Source of the DNA: Cyprinodon diabolis
Taxonomy: Eukaryota > Chordata > Actinopteri > Cyprinodontiformes > Cyprinodontidae
Reading direction: 5' to 3'
NCBI GenBank assembly: GCA_030533445.1
Contig: CM060069.1
Span: forward strand, 2,695,256-2,759,255
DNA: 64,000 nt
This document shows, in pieces, positions 12,151-23,660 of this stretch. The translations under genes were made by a program, and so were the position numbers. The notes under the pieces were generated by a model. The model ran no database searches and was not told the origin of the DNA. It saw nothing but the letters and a program-made list of their open reading frames with translations. Each line of letters opens with the position of its first letter. Positions within the stretch are counted from its first letter, which is position 1.

Positions 12151-13030
12151 TAGGGTGGCTAGATCTCCGGCTTTAGGGCGGACAGTCTGGATTTTCACTG
12201 CTGTCCGGCGCCGCATTCAGCCGGACGTGAATTTGTCCTCCTTTACCCCCAGATTTTTCATACTCCGTCAGAGCTCCGCTTCGCTCACGTACTTCGTGCG
12301 GAGTACTTGTCTGTGATGTAAATCAATGAGAGCTGTTCCACATCCTCCGCTACTCCTCCGCTCGTCGCTACCCACGTACGTCTTCTCCGTCCCTCACCGT
12401 CAAAATACGGAACTGAGCTCTTTTTTGCTCCGCTCTGGTCAGTCCAGATCAGGACCCCCAATTGCAATCGCACCGTACAGGAAAAAGAATATAGAGAAGA
12501 CCCGGTTTGTCAAATTAAATTATAGTAAAAACAGACTGGTAACTAGAAATTAGAGCATAGTTCGTGTATATTCTCAAAAACTAAGAGCAATTAATTAAAT
12601 GATTGGATGCAGGCTATTGGTGCTTCAACAGACCAGGAAGAAGTTGTGAGATTCTAGAGAGCATCTCACAACTTTAAAAGAAAATTCTTATTGCAGGATT
12701 GGATGAAAAGGTGTGAGTTTGGAAGCAGAGAACAAACAGAGTTCATACAAACTATGGATGATCCTAGTTCTTCCTGATACAAAAATCCACAACAAAAAGA
12801 AAATATTTGGGCAGAAACTGAACATCTGCTGGATGATGATGTGGATTTTTTTTAAATATGTCATATTAAATTAAACGTTCACAGGGTTTATACAGGAATG
12901 AAGAACTCTAATTTAATGCTCTTTTAATGCTATTAGAAATATTTTAATGCCATCAACAAGTATCATGTACACAAGTTATTAGTTTACATGAAATAAGGAG
13001 CTGTAAGCACAGTTCCATGACTCAAGTTTG

Positions 13031-13093
<63 letters not shown>

Positions 13094-13543
13094 AGAGAGA
13101 GAGAGAGAGTGATAGATAGATAGAGAACACAGTGAAATCATCTTTACTCTCGACAGGCTGCAGCCATGTCACAAATTCCTCTTTTCCGGCCACTCTTTGA
13201 AATTTGTATCGTCCTATTCTCTAGGTCTTTCTCCGCCTTGAGCTTCATTTCCAAACAACTGCTTTATGATCAATTGCAGCAGTTCTGCGCAAATTAATCG
13301 TGTCAAAAAATGGTCACTTTTTAAACACCACAATGTATTAAATAAATACAATGCTGGGAACCAATTCTTTTTTTTTTACATCTCTTTAATATTTTGTTCT
13401 ATTTAGCTACACAAGCATCTTCTTTAAACTACTAAGAATTGTACAATAAATGTGACTTTACCCGATTCTTATGTACACCTTAGTAATTTATTGATATTCC
13501 GCACATTGTCCTCCTTTTTGGTGCTATAGAAATGGCCACCCTA
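12151..13543. mobile_element. Nested hAT-like element inside the BED exon
   Basis: Ends TAGGGTGGC and GCCACCCTA are inverted. The flanking 8-mers CCAAGATG and GCAACATG match at 6 of 8 positions, fitting an aged hAT target duplication. The interior lacks transposase motifs and carries TA, GA and GATA microsatellites at 13,035-13,123. Non-autonomous. Confidence 0.72.
13035..13123. repeat. (TA)n, (GA)n and (GATA)n microsatellites
   Basis: About 57 bp of TA, followed by 18 bp of GA and a few GATA units, lying within the nested hAT-like element. Confidence 0.97.
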
Positions 13544-14228
13544 GCAACATGTCAGGCTAACAATCAACATATACCGAACTGAAAACCGTGACCACGAAAC
13601 CGTGAACCGAACCGTACCTTGGATTTTGTGAACCGTTCCATCCCTAATACCTACTGATCACCCCTGTCCAGGTCTTACTGTCGCTGCCCACGTGGGTGTT
13701 TGAGTCCCCCAGGAAAACAATGGTGTTCCCATTAGGAGCACCATCTAGTACCCCTCCCAAGCACTCCAAAAAGGCCGGGTAATCTGCACCGATGTTGGGC
13801 CTAGAGGCTCACACAAAGGTGTCTTTTTGCCATGGGAGATCCTATCAGGGGCATTTGATACGCTGTGCAATAACTAAGTACATATAAATATCCATCTATA
13901 TAAATACCCATGTAAACATCCTGTGCAATAAACCTGTATAAAGATCCTACTATAAAATATTTTTTTTTGTAAAGCTGTCATATCTTAACACACTGTATAT
14001 ACTGTATATATCCCATGCAAATTTTTTGTCCTTTGACACATTCCTCTCCTTTGACTAATTGAGTTGATTTAACGGGTAAATTTCTCCTCCACTGTGAGAT
14101 CAACAGTCAATCAATAATGCTGTGATATAATAGGTCCTTCGAGATTTTATCACAGATGTGAATCGCAGATATAACCGAACCTGTATCTGAGTTAGATTTA
14201 ACTGTTTCCAATTCCTTGGACACAGATC

Positions 14229-14940
14229 TGTTGGGATCTGGAGCTGTACCACCTTCCTCCAGCAGAGTGCGCCATGGGTCTCCTGGAGCTGGAGCTTCCC
14301 AGCACACCTGAGACGCATCTACTCATCAGGAGACCTCTCCTTTATAACCAGCTGCCAGACCTTCCTTCGACGCCGCAGTGTTGACCTTAGTTTGGTTAGC
14401 AACCTGAGCCTCTGAAACTGAAAGAATCTAGTTGTCTCTGTTGAGAGATCAGATTCTAACTCTTCTCTGTTTTTGCCTCACAGGAAACCTGTCTCTAGCC
14501 TGAAGCTCTGGGTGAGCTTAACCTGCCAATCTGCCCTGGTGAACCAAACCTGAAGACTCCTATGTGCATTCCCCTGCTGCTCTTGGTGAAGAGCTGGAAA
14601 CTCAGATCAAGGTCTGCCATTCAAAGTCAGAAGTTAGACGCTGCAGCTGGTCGTGTCCTCTGCTGAACCAACAGTCTCTGGACCCAACAGTTCCCTCTCT
14701 CTCAAAGAGAAGCCTGGACTCAGTCAAAGTAGAATCTGAATAATCAAGAACTCATAACTCATCTGCCTGCTCCACTAACCAAACTATCATCTCTGCAGAC
14801 TTCAGTAAACCTGCCCGGACCAGTTCCAGAACCAGTACATTATCTTGTGTTGTTGAAACTTTCAATAAACTCTGTTAAACTTTTACCCAGCCTCCGTTGT
14901 GTTCTGCATGTGGGCTAAGAACCTTAAACCCATCATGACA
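14229..14940 (+). repeat. 5' LTR of gypsy copy 1
   Basis: 712 bp, TGTTGGG...ATGACA. A TATA-like TTTATAA at 14,341-14,347 lies about 30 nt before the inferred transcript start at about 14,372. AATAAA at 14,864-14,869 is the likely polyadenylation signal. The same LTR type is found at the minus-strand copy (38,843-39,545). The last six bases (ATGACA) also form the first two gag codons. Confidence 0.9.
14372..14382 (+). promoter_or_regulatory. Self-primer at predicted mRNA 5' end, gypsy copy 1
   Basis: GCCGCAGTGTT, placed about 30 nt after the TATA-like box, is the exact complement of the 11 nt that start one base after the LTR (14,942-14,952). In the Tf1/sushi group the mRNA 5' end itself primes minus-strand DNA synthesis instead of a tRNA, and this arrangement fits. 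Copy 2 carries the co-varied pair. Confidence 0.75.
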
Positions 14941-15997
14941 GAACACTGCGGCCAAACACAAAGCCCAGCAGATCACCTCTGGAGGAGGCTTGAGGAACAG
15001 GACGCTCAGATCCTTGGACATGCGCATACCCTCCGTGAGTTACACACAAAGATTGAACATCAGAACCAAATGCTACAAACGTATGCCAGCTACATGGGTA
15101 ATGCTAACGCCACGCCAGCGGTACGTCCATTTCCGGATCCACTTCCGCCTCCGAGGTCACTGGCAGTGACGTTACCTCCTGATTTCCGTCCTAGTCCGCC
15201 TGAAAGATTTTCAGGTAACCCAAGAGATTGTAAGGGATTTTTGTTCCAATGTCGATTACTTTTTGAGCATTCTCCTGGCAGTTTTCCAAATGACAGAAAG
15301 AAAATATCATTCATTCTTTCTCAACTCTCTGGACGAGCCCTTGAATGGGCGGAGGCAAGGTTCTCTTCAGAATCCAGTTTTTCTTGTACTTTTTCCGAGT
15401 TCATATCTGAGTTTTCCCAAGTATTTAACCACGACTCAGATAAAACTATTGACTCCCGAGCCCTGCTAGATTTAAGACAGGGAAATTCTACAGTGGCTGA
15501 GTTCTCCATCGACTTCCGGGTCAAAGCCGCAGCCTCAGGTTGGAACGAATGTGCACTCAAAAGTGCTTATTTTAAGGCCTTAAATGAAAACATCAAGGAT
15601 GAACTAGCCACAATCGACGAACCAACTAGTTTGGAGGATTTAATCCGTTTAACAATCAGATTGGATAACAGGCTCCGAACTAGAAACAACACTAGACAAA
15701 GAAGTCTAATTTTTTTCTGTGTCAGCTCCTGCATTAAATATTGCTTCTGTTTTTTCTGGATCCGCAGAACCTTGTTCCAAGCCAAAGTCTAAAAACCAGA
15801 CTCTTTCTGTGCCTGTCCAAGTCTCTCACTCAGATGGAGCGGAGGTCGAACCCATGCAGATTGGACACACAAGGCTATCCCCTGAGGAAAGACAACGACG
15901 ATTTAGGGGCAATCTGTGTCTGTACTGTGGTGAGACTGGCCATTTCATAGCTTCATGCCCGGCTAAGTCAAAAGCCAGGGCCCGTCAGAGGAATTGA
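14935..15997 (+). pseudogene. gag of gypsy copy 1 (one frameshift)
   Basis: Retrotransposon capsid/nucleocapsid. The start ATG overlaps the LTR end. The capsid-like part includes the GRALEWAEARF motif typical of the sushi/RTL Gag family. A run of T near 15,708-15,716 shifts the frame, after which the second frame carries a CCHC zinc knuckle (C-x2-C-x4-H-x4-C) near the C-terminus. The stop at 15,995-15,997 overlaps the start of pol. Copy 2 is open over the same region, so the frameshift is decay. Confidence 0.9.
14942..14952 (+). promoter_or_regulatory. Primer-binding site (self-priming), gypsy copy 1
   Basis: AACACTGCGGC pairs perfectly with 14,372-14,382. There is no TGG right after the LTR, so a normal tRNA 3' end cannot pair here. 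The site lies within the gag coding sequence. Confidence 0.75.
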
Positions 15998-18750
15998 GGA
16001 GTCTGACGGGCCATTTGAAAACTGAAAAGGCTCCTCATCTGATGTTACCTGCTACTCTTTTTTTTTCTAACCAGAACCTCACCTTGTCTGCTTTCATTGA
16101 CTCTGGATGTGAAAGTAATCTCATTGATTCAAATCTGGTCCAACAATTACACATTGAAACCGTTCCTTTGTCTAAACCTCTCAGAGTTTCCGCTATTGAT
16201 GGAAAGAAACTTCATCAAGTCACTCATCAAACACAACCTCTAGAACTGTTGATCTCTGGAAATCATTGTGAGACGTTAACGTTTTTTGTCTTTCCTTCTG
16301 CATGCTCCCCCTTGGTGCTGGGATTCGAGTGGCTGGAACGTCATAACCCCCATATTAATTGGGCTGAACGCCACATTGAGTCTTGGTCCACTTCCTGTCA
16401 CAAGACATGTCTTCGTTCTGCAGCTCCTGCTGTGCAGTCCCCTAGAGGTAGGGGGGAGATGGACTCTCCTGACCTTACTTCTGTTCCTCCCGAGTATCAT
16501 GATCTGGCACCAGTCTTCAGTAAGGTCAGTGCGACGTCTTTTCCACCTCACAGACCATATGACTGCGCCATAGAATTATTACCAGGAGCTCCCCTGCCCA
16601 GCAGTAGACTTTATAACATCTCTAAGCCTGAACGTGAGACCATGGAGAAGTACATCAATGAGTCTCTAGCTGCTGGGATAATCCGCCCATCTTCTTCTCC
16701 TCTTGGTGCTGGTTTCTTTTTTGTGGGCAAAAAGGATGGTTCCCTGCGCCCCTGTATAGATTACAGGGGCCTAAATGAGATAACCATCAAGAATAAGTAC
16801 CCCCTACCATTACTGGCATCAGCATTTGAACCTGTTCAGGGTGCAACTGTTTTCACCAAACTCGATTTGAGAAATACTTATCACCTTCTTAGGATAAGAG
16901 AAGGAGAGGAAATGGAAGACAGCCTTTAAGACTCCCTTAGGCCAATTTGAATATTTGGTCATGCCTTTTGCTCTCACAAACGCTCCTCCCTGTTTTCAAG
17001 CTCTAGTCAATGACGTCCTCAGAGATTTTTTGAATGTATTCGTTTTTGTGTACGTCGATGATATTTTGATCTACTCCAAGAACCTATCAGAGCATAAGAA
17101 ACATGTCTGTCTAGTTCTTCAGAGACTTTTGGAAAACAAGCTCTTTGTGAAGGCAGAAAAATGTGAATTTCACCAACCACCTGTCACTTTTCTAGGGTTT
17201 GTGCTCGAGGGCGGTCAGGTTAAGCCATCCGAAGATAAGATAAAAGCAGTTCTGGACTGGCCGACACCTGAAAACCGCAAACAGCTTCAGAGATTCCTAG
17301 GGTTTGCAAACTTTTACAGACGCTTCATAAGAAATTACAGTCAAACAGCTCTACCTCTCACAACCCTGACTTCTGTAAAGAAGACTTTTCAATGGACACC
17401 TGAAGCCCAGAACGCTTTTGAAAGATTAAAGAACCTGTTTTCAAGAGCACCCATCCTTATCCAGCCAGACCCCTCTAAACAGTTTATCTTAGAGGTGGAT
17501 GCATCAGACTCCGGTGTTGGAAGTGTTTTGTCTCAACAATCTGACTCAGACCAAAAGATTCACACCTATGCCTTTTTTTCCACGTAGACTCTCACCAGCG
17601 GAGCAAACTATGATGTTGGAGACCGGGAACTTCTTGCCATAAAACTCGCCTTGGAGGAATGGAGACACTGGCTCGAGGGGGCCGAGCATCCAGTATTGGT
17701 CTGGACAGACCACAAGAACCTGGCCTATCTCCAATCAGCCAAATAATCTAATCCACGTCATTCAAGATGGTCATTATTCTTCTCCCGATTCAATCTCATT
17801 ATCTCTTACAGACCTGGATCCAAGAACGTCAAGCCCGATTCTCTCGTCTGTACTCCGCTGACCAACCTGAGACACCCGAGCCTGTCCTCCCTGCCTCCTT
17901 TACTGTTGGAGTGGTTTCCTGGGAGATCATCTCATCAACGCTGCCCTAGCCTCTGAACCTGACCCAGGTAACGGTCCTCCAAATAAAACCTATGTTCCAT
18001 CTTCCGTCAGATCCCAACTGATCCAGTGGATGCATGCTGCTAAATGTTCCGCCCATCCTGGAGTAAGCAGAACTATTGCCCTGATCACAAGACGTTTCTG
18101 GTGGCCATCCTTACACAAAGACGTTAAGGAGTACGTTTTGGCATGCCCCATCTGCGCCAGAAACAAAACTTCTCACCAACCAACTTCTGGTCTGCTGCAT
18201 CCTCTACCTGTTCCGACCCGTCCTTGGTCACATATCGCAGTAGACTTTGTCACTGGTCTTCCGATATCCAGAGGTATGTCCACCATTTTAACCATCGTCG
18301 ACCGTTTTTCCAAGGCCTGTCACTAAAATCCTCCTCAGGAAACTTCCCACGGCTTTCCAGACGGTCCAGCTTCTCGTGAAGCATGTTTTCCGACTCCATG
18401 GCATCCCACAAGAAATCCTCTCCGACCGCGGTCCACAGTTCATCTCTCAGGTCTGGAAAGCCTTCTGTTCTGCGTTAAACTGTAAGTCATCTCCCACCTC
18501 TGGTTATCACCCACAGTCTAACGGGCAGACGGAGAGAATGAATCAGCAACTAGAGAGTCCACTCTCCGCTGCCTGACCTCTAACAACCCAACTGACTGGA
18601 GTCAGTTTCTGACCTGGATCGAATATGCCCACAATTCATTAAAATCTGCTTCTACTGGTCTATCCCCGTTCCAGGTGTCTCTTGGTTATCAGCCTCCACT
18701 TTTCCCTGCAGACGAGAGAGAGATCTCAGCCCGATCAGTCCAACATCACA
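15994..18750 (+). pseudogene. pol of gypsy copy 1 (decayed)
   Basis: Polyprotein order: aspartic protease (IDSGC near 16,095 and the later LVLGFEWL motif), reverse transcriptase with [11 protein letters not shown] at about 17,045, thumb, RNase H ([10 protein letters not shown]), then the integrase zinc region (AHPG...CPIC) and DDE core (AVDF, VDRF, and E in QTERMNQ). Breaks: the pol ATG is changed to TTG, a frameshift near 16,908-16,915, another near 17,583, more in the RNase H-integrase linker, and frame changes near 18,326 and 18,560. The integrase C-terminus and chromodomain are deleted at about 18,755. Not functional. Confidence 0.92.
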
Positions 18751-18755
18751 TCCAC

Positions 18756-19055
18756 CTGCAGCTGGTTGTATCCTCTGCTGAACCAACAGTCTCTGGACCC
18801 AACAGTTCCCTCTCTCTCAAAGAGAAGCCTGGACTCAGTCAAGGTAGAATCTGAATAATCAAGAACTCATAACTCATCTGCCTGCTCCACTAGCCAAACT
18901 ATCATCTCTGCAGACTTCAGTGAACCTGCCCGGACCAGTTGCAGAACCAGTACATTATCTTGTGTTGTTGAAACTTTCAATAAACTCTGTTAAACTTTTA
19001 CCCAGCCTCCGTTGTGTTCTGCATGTGGGCTAAGAACCTTAAACCCATCATGACA
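18756..19055 (+). repeat. Truncated 3' LTR of gypsy copy 1
   Basis: Matches the last 300 bp of the 5' LTR with very few differences and ends ATGACA before the target duplication AGATC. The U3 and the self-primer are missing because of the integrase-to-LTR deletion. Confidence 0.9.
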
Positions 19056-19574
19056 AGATCAGCATTTGAATTTGAAACAAACTCGTTTCTGAAGGCAGAT
19101 GAAAGCAATAAGTGTAAATGTAATTCTGCTTCCAAAAACACCTTTTGGAAATAATGTTTTGGAAAATCAGTATCCTCTAATCTCACATCATGGTTTAAAG
19201 CTGGATGTTTTATTCAGCACTGAGCCTGTATAATCAACTTATAACTCGCATCAATCTGGCATTTTAATCTCCATCTGCAAACAAAAACAGCTGGCTGTGA
19301 TTTGATATGGTAACAGATTTTAGATTAATATGGCACATCCTGATCTGTTCTTGTTGTCATCACAGGAGCCGCAGAGCCTAATCCCTGCTTTCCTTACTTT
19401 CAGTGAGGATGTGAAGGTTTACAAATGAGGCAAAAATCAGTAAAAAGGAAAAAAACAAATTTATAAGTTGCAGGTGAAGAATACTTTCCCAAATCCTCTT
19501 TTTAGGCGTATATTAGTTTGTCCCCTGGGGATGAATTAATGAATGAAATAATCAATAAGGGGTATTGCTAGATC

Positions 19575-19690
19575 CATTTGTGTCAGTCATCCGAGGAGTA
19601 AAGCCGCTGCTCCTTCACATTGAGAGGAGCCAGGAGAGGTGGCTCGGGCATCTGGTTAGGATGCCTCCCTGGAGAGGCATCCTAACCAAT
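19575..19690 (+). pseudogene. LINE C-terminal fragment (RTE-like)
   Basis: Encodes the motif KPLLLHIERSQERWLGHLVR followed by MPP, the C-terminal signature of a common fish RTE-type LINE that ends in a Gly/Arg/Pro-rich tail. Truncated on both sides. Possibly the same family as the endonuclease fragment at 11.5-13.8 kb. Confidence 0.7.
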
Positions 19691-20903
19691 AAGAACCAAA
19701 GTGTTCATAAGTGTGGCTGGATCACCACGCAGCACAAGCTTCTATTCTATGTATATCTAGGTTGTTTCATAGGAAAACAAATCTGAAATTCACTCTTAAT
19801 GCTGTGACGCCCAGCCCTAGTTTATAGTCCAACCTTCTTTTATTTTAATATCAGCTTGATTTTCATTTTTATAGCTGTCTAATATTTATTATCATTCTCT
19901 AAAATGACTCATATGTATTCAGTATCCAATTACCTCTCTACCACAGCAAAGTATCTTTTCATATGTTTGTTGCTATTCTATTTTTCCTGTGCAGACCTTT
20001 GACTTGTTTTGCTACTGAATTGTGATCTATAAATAAAATACCTTGGCTAATATTTCTGTTTAAGCTCAGAACCTTGGATCTCCTCCATAAATATAATCCA
20101 TTCAAACTTTAACTTCTGGTTTAAATAACTTCAGGGGAACTTTTTCTGATAAAAAACCTGAACAAGTTGATGTTATTATTATTCCTTACAATTTCACTAA
20201 TAGCCATGTTAACTTTAGGTCCCTCCACAGGCCTGGAGGATCTCCCTCACTGCTGCTGCTGCCACCTGCTGATCATCATGGCCCACTTGGGTAGACTGGG
20301 ACCAATCCCTCCTTCCCACCTCCTGTTCCAGAAACAACCACTGACAAACTCCTAATTACTCATGAAACACAGCTTCACAGAGAGGTGTCGGTGTGCAGCG
20401 TGACCTTCTTCATGCTCTAATGTGAAAACTGTTGTCACAAGATTGTGTTTAACCTAGAAATTTTAATATTTTCCTCAGTGCATCAGATCAATTTGACTGG
20501 AAGTGAGTCATCTCCCCTTCACTCTCCAGGAGAGTATGGCAGGCCATTTATTAGCTTGACTGAATGTCTAATCCAAATGTCAAATGCATTTCAGATATCT
20601 AAAATAACATTCTTCCTATCTAAAATAAAATTTTCAGATATGATAAATGTCATTCTTACCAGATATCTAAAAAAATATTCTTCCAATCTAAGATAAACAT
20701 TCTTCCTTTCTAAAGATGAATTCTGAAGAAGATGACCTCTACTTTCAGATCTCAATAATAGAGTTATTACTAGTCATAATGACAATTTCAGGTTTCACAA
20801 ATGAATATAACATTACACATGTCCAGAAGTCCAAATCTTGATATCAAAAATATATTTCTGCTAAAAAAATGTCATTACAGATATCAGCTACTTATTTTAT
20901 GAC
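19691..20903. other. No gene recognised
   Basis: AT-rich. At 20,590-20,710 the phrase AGATATCTAAA and the segment ATTCTTCC recur several times, and AGATATCTAAA appears again at about 21,830 on the other side of the next element, so that element probably sits in an older AT-rich repeat. Confidence 0.4.
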
Positions 20904-21813
20904 TACTGTAAACCCTGTAATATTTGCCTGTATTCCATTAGCAGCCGGGTCTCTAATAATGGCCTGTGTTGCTGTCAGCGGAGGTGAATAGTGGCTCTCA
21001 TACAGGCCGGGGCTATAATTAGAACCAACAATGTTTCTGGGCAGTCCACAAAAACTTGTGATAGTAACATACAAGTACCACAGGGGGGTAATGTTTGCTA
21101 ACGAATCCCAGCCATTAGCATGGGAAGTCCAATGCTTACCCAGAGATCGTAGTCGCCCCAATCGTCCTGATCCACAAGTGATGAGGAGATTATGGGAATA
21201 GATGAAAAGGAGGAGTAAATTGTGGAGGATTAAACAGAATTGAAGTTTTTTTGTTTTTTTGTTCTTCAAACTTCAAGACAATTTGAGTGAGCGGCAAGGT
21301 GATTAAACCTGTAAGTTGCGTTTTGTTATGAATAATTATCACCATGGTAAATGTTTACAATGCACTATGTTTGCTTTATGGTGAACAGCGTTAAAATGAC
21401 AGAATTTAGTCGGCCTTCATTGCTCGGAATTCCCCTTGAGATACATGATTCCTTTAGCCTACTTCCACTTAGCCTAAAACAAATAAAATGTCGCTCTGAT
21501 GGCAGAACAGTTTTTTTTTCATATTTTTTTAATACTTTGTTTTGAAAGTTGGTTTGGCAAACATTCCATTCTGTGTAGGCTTTTTTTTTTCTTTTCAGTT
21601 ACGTTATGGTAACTGTACTTTTTCAATAAATGAACCTAGTATTTTATAAATTCAAATAGACACAAAATCCTGTTTTTATTTATTCCACTGGTAGTCTGTT
21701 TTGCTCAAATAGAAATAGAGGCCTGCCTCCAATTCTGGCCTCCTTCCAATAATGGCCTGGACCAAGATGTACCTGAAATAAAGGCCCTGTCCTATATTAG
21801 AGGATTTGCGGAA
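20904..21813 (-). mobile_element. Second pogo-like inverted-repeat element, reversed
   Basis: Reverse-complement relative of 6,086-7,144. It shares the ends (TACTGTAAACCCTGTAATAT at left), the CAGACTACC/ATTCC segment and the block with AGTACCACAGGGGGGTAATG. No transposase frame. About 910 bp, so shorter by internal deletions. Confidence 0.55.
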
Positions 21814-23290
21814 GTTAAATTAGAATTCCAGATATCTAAATTTTAATAATGCCTATCTAAAATGAAAAAATATAAAAGAATAGTGGGGCTCTTTAACATA
21901 AAATAGGTAGACTGCTGACAAAAATATTGTTTAGGATATCTATATGTACAGTTCTGCCTGGTAGGAGTGTAGTTTTGACCAGGAAGAATCTTATTTTAGA
22001 GGTCAATATATGGAACAATAGAGAGGACAGCGCTCCTAATAAATGTCAAAACAGCTTGCCATATAGGTGAACCAGAAGTAAGGAGACATGCCTCCACCTC
22101 ACTCTGATCACTTCCAGCTGCTCAGGCTTGAGGGAAGGCTGCTGGATCAATTTTTAAACTATTGTTTGCTTAAAGGTCCTGTGAAGGATGAAATTACATC
22201 ACAGTTTTGTTATTGGGGATCAGCGATTTTCTGTTAAAGGTCGATTATACTCACTGTTGTTCTGACCTCCTTAAATTTATTTTACCACAATAAATCCCTT
22301 TATTCCAACACTCACAGTCAGATTGAACAGATCTCAAACGTTGGGGTTTACTGCTAAAGCTAAAGCTGCTTTGAACTCAACCAGAACTTCCTCTCTGACC
22401 TTTCTGCTGGGTTTTGTGGTCCTCATGGGACTAGTTGTTCCTAGTTGTTCTCCAGATATAGTTTCTTCTTGTATCAAAATTATTTTTTTAAAAGCAAGAA
22501 GGGCTAAAATTCTGAAAAATATGCTGAATTAAGAAAAATAGTACCCTTTTTTTAGCTATTGTTTTGCCAGCCATATTAAAAACTGAATAAACAAAATAAT
22601 GTTTTTTTTTAGATATTATTAAACTTTTTTATGAGACATAAGGCAGGCACCTCTTGGGTTACTGAAAAAAGATGAATATGTGAGTTCCAAAGAACAGAAA
22701 TGTAAAACTATCATGACAGGCATGTCACTCTGACATACTGTCAGACTACTTGTCACTTTCTTTCAGTGAGGTGAATTCTGTGATACAGCTGTCCGTTTCC
22801 ATGGTAATCTAACAATCTGTGCTGTTTCTACCTCTTCTGAACAGGTTGTTCTGTTCACACTCAGAGAAATATCAAGTCTAGACTCTATGCAGTGCATTGA
22901 AAAACAAACTTCTATTTGTAGCACATCTTTCAGGGTAGATGTCGGAGATGACTGTGGAGGCATTGCAGAGACAACATTCCTGCTACTTCTGTGATTTGTG
23001 ACAACTTTCTGTGCAAGTCTCCTCCAGAGTAGGTCCTTTTTGCTTAACAGGGGTTTCAAGCCAAAGTTAGTCATACATTCCAGAAACCTGGTTCAGACAT
23101 TCTATTCGAGTTAGTGGATTTAGTGCTTGCTGGCGAAGACTTGGTGAAGATGAACCTCTTGGTCCTCAAGCCAGACAGAGTAAGTATGTCTACATACATG
23201 TCCTACTCCAGCACACGGCATTTCTCGCCAAGGTGAGAGAACCTTGGCAGCCTTGCAGACTCTCTCATAGCTCTCCAGCAGGACCAGACT
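21814..23290. other. No gene recognised
   Basis: AT-rich with short frames. A 103-codon minus frame at 22,763-23,074 shows no known domain. Confidence 0.45.
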
Positions 23291-23660
23291 CTGACATGAG
23301 AGCTCACTCAGAGCTTGTCTGCCTGGCTGTGTATTTCCTGGACAGGGCCGCCTTTCACGGCCTTATTCTTATCTCTGCTCATGTGTCTTTGAACCCCAGT
23401 CGGCCTCAGCAGATGGCCGCTCACACTGAGCCTGGTTCTGCTGGAGGTTTCTTCCTGTTCAAAGGGAGTATTTCCTCTCCACTCTCGATATAACGCTTAG
23501 TGTGAGGGATTGCCTTTTGGTCAATGAGTCGATGCAATTAAATGGTTTTCCTTAGATAGAAAACTTTCAATCATTTTAACTGGATGATCTGGTTGAATTG
23601 TAAAGTGCCTTGAGATGACATTTTGTGAATTGGCGCTATACAAATAAATTGAATTGAATA
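23291..23660 (+). mobile_element. L2-type LINE 3' end
   Basis: 3' untranslated end of the LINE family seen again at 30.7, 53.4 and 59.8 kb: CCTCAGCAGATGGCCGCTCA, then GTTTCTTCCTGTTCAAAGGG, then a tail of TTGAATTGAATA units after GCTATACAAATAAATTGA. The LINE at 23,657 begins directly at this tail. Confidence 0.8.

Larger units (their letters stand above)
11717..13646 (+). mobile_element. hAT element with BED-finger exon, itself interrupted
   Basis: Perfect 16-bp terminal inverted repeats (TAGGGATGGAACGGTT) and an 8-bp target duplication with one mismatch (ATACTTAC left, ATACCTAC right) define a hAT element inserted into the LINE endonuclease. Inside, only the N-terminal part of a transposase-like BED zinc finger survives (11,967-12,150). 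Without its 1.39-kb nested insert it would be about 530 bp. A fragment of the same terminal region lies at 36,203-36,314 in reverse. Confidence 0.88.
11513..13834 (-). pseudogene. LINE endonuclease fragment (RTE/CFDP2-like), split by a nested hAT
   Basis: Minus-strand remains of an apurinic-type endonuclease domain of a non-LTR retrotransposon. The 5' piece (13,834-13,647) encodes the GDSNTHVG-type motif (normally GDFNAHVG). The 3' piece (11,716-11,513) encodes DLNPSSVLLLDFC, TMFEHKGV and the IDFVVVSS core. These are hallmarks of fish LINEs related to the craniofacial-development-protein-2 sequence. The two halves join when the 1.9-kb hAT element between them and one copy of its 8-bp target duplication are removed. 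No reverse transcriptase remains. The clade call (RTE-like) is from memory. Confidence 0.78.
14229..19055 (+). mobile_element. Ty3/gypsy retrotransposon copy 1 (Tf1/sushi chromodomain group)
   Basis: A perfect 5-bp target duplication AGATC (14,224-14,228 and 19,056-19,060) brackets the element. It has a complete 5' LTR, gag with CCHC knuckle and pol in the order protease, RT, RNase H, integrase. A deletion then joins the integrase C-terminal region directly to the middle of the 3' LTR, so the chromodomain, polypurine tract and LTR U3 are gone. Because the target duplication is intact, the deletion came after insertion. Several frameshifts and stops make it inactive. No env-like gene is present. 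Confidence 0.93.

Noticed and set aside
14899..14946. 8-nt pairing GTGTTCTG (14,899-14,906) with CAGAACAC (14,939-14,946) as the priming signal of the gypsy element
   Set aside because: It is present in both copies but shorter, not placed at the predicted transcript start, and shows no co-variation. The 11-nt pair starting at 14,372 is the better candidate.
16955..18326. Retrovirus-like provirus with env
   Set aside because: No frame follows integrase. The copies with intact 3' ends go from chromodomain to polypurine tract, so these are gypsy retrotransposons without an envelope gene.
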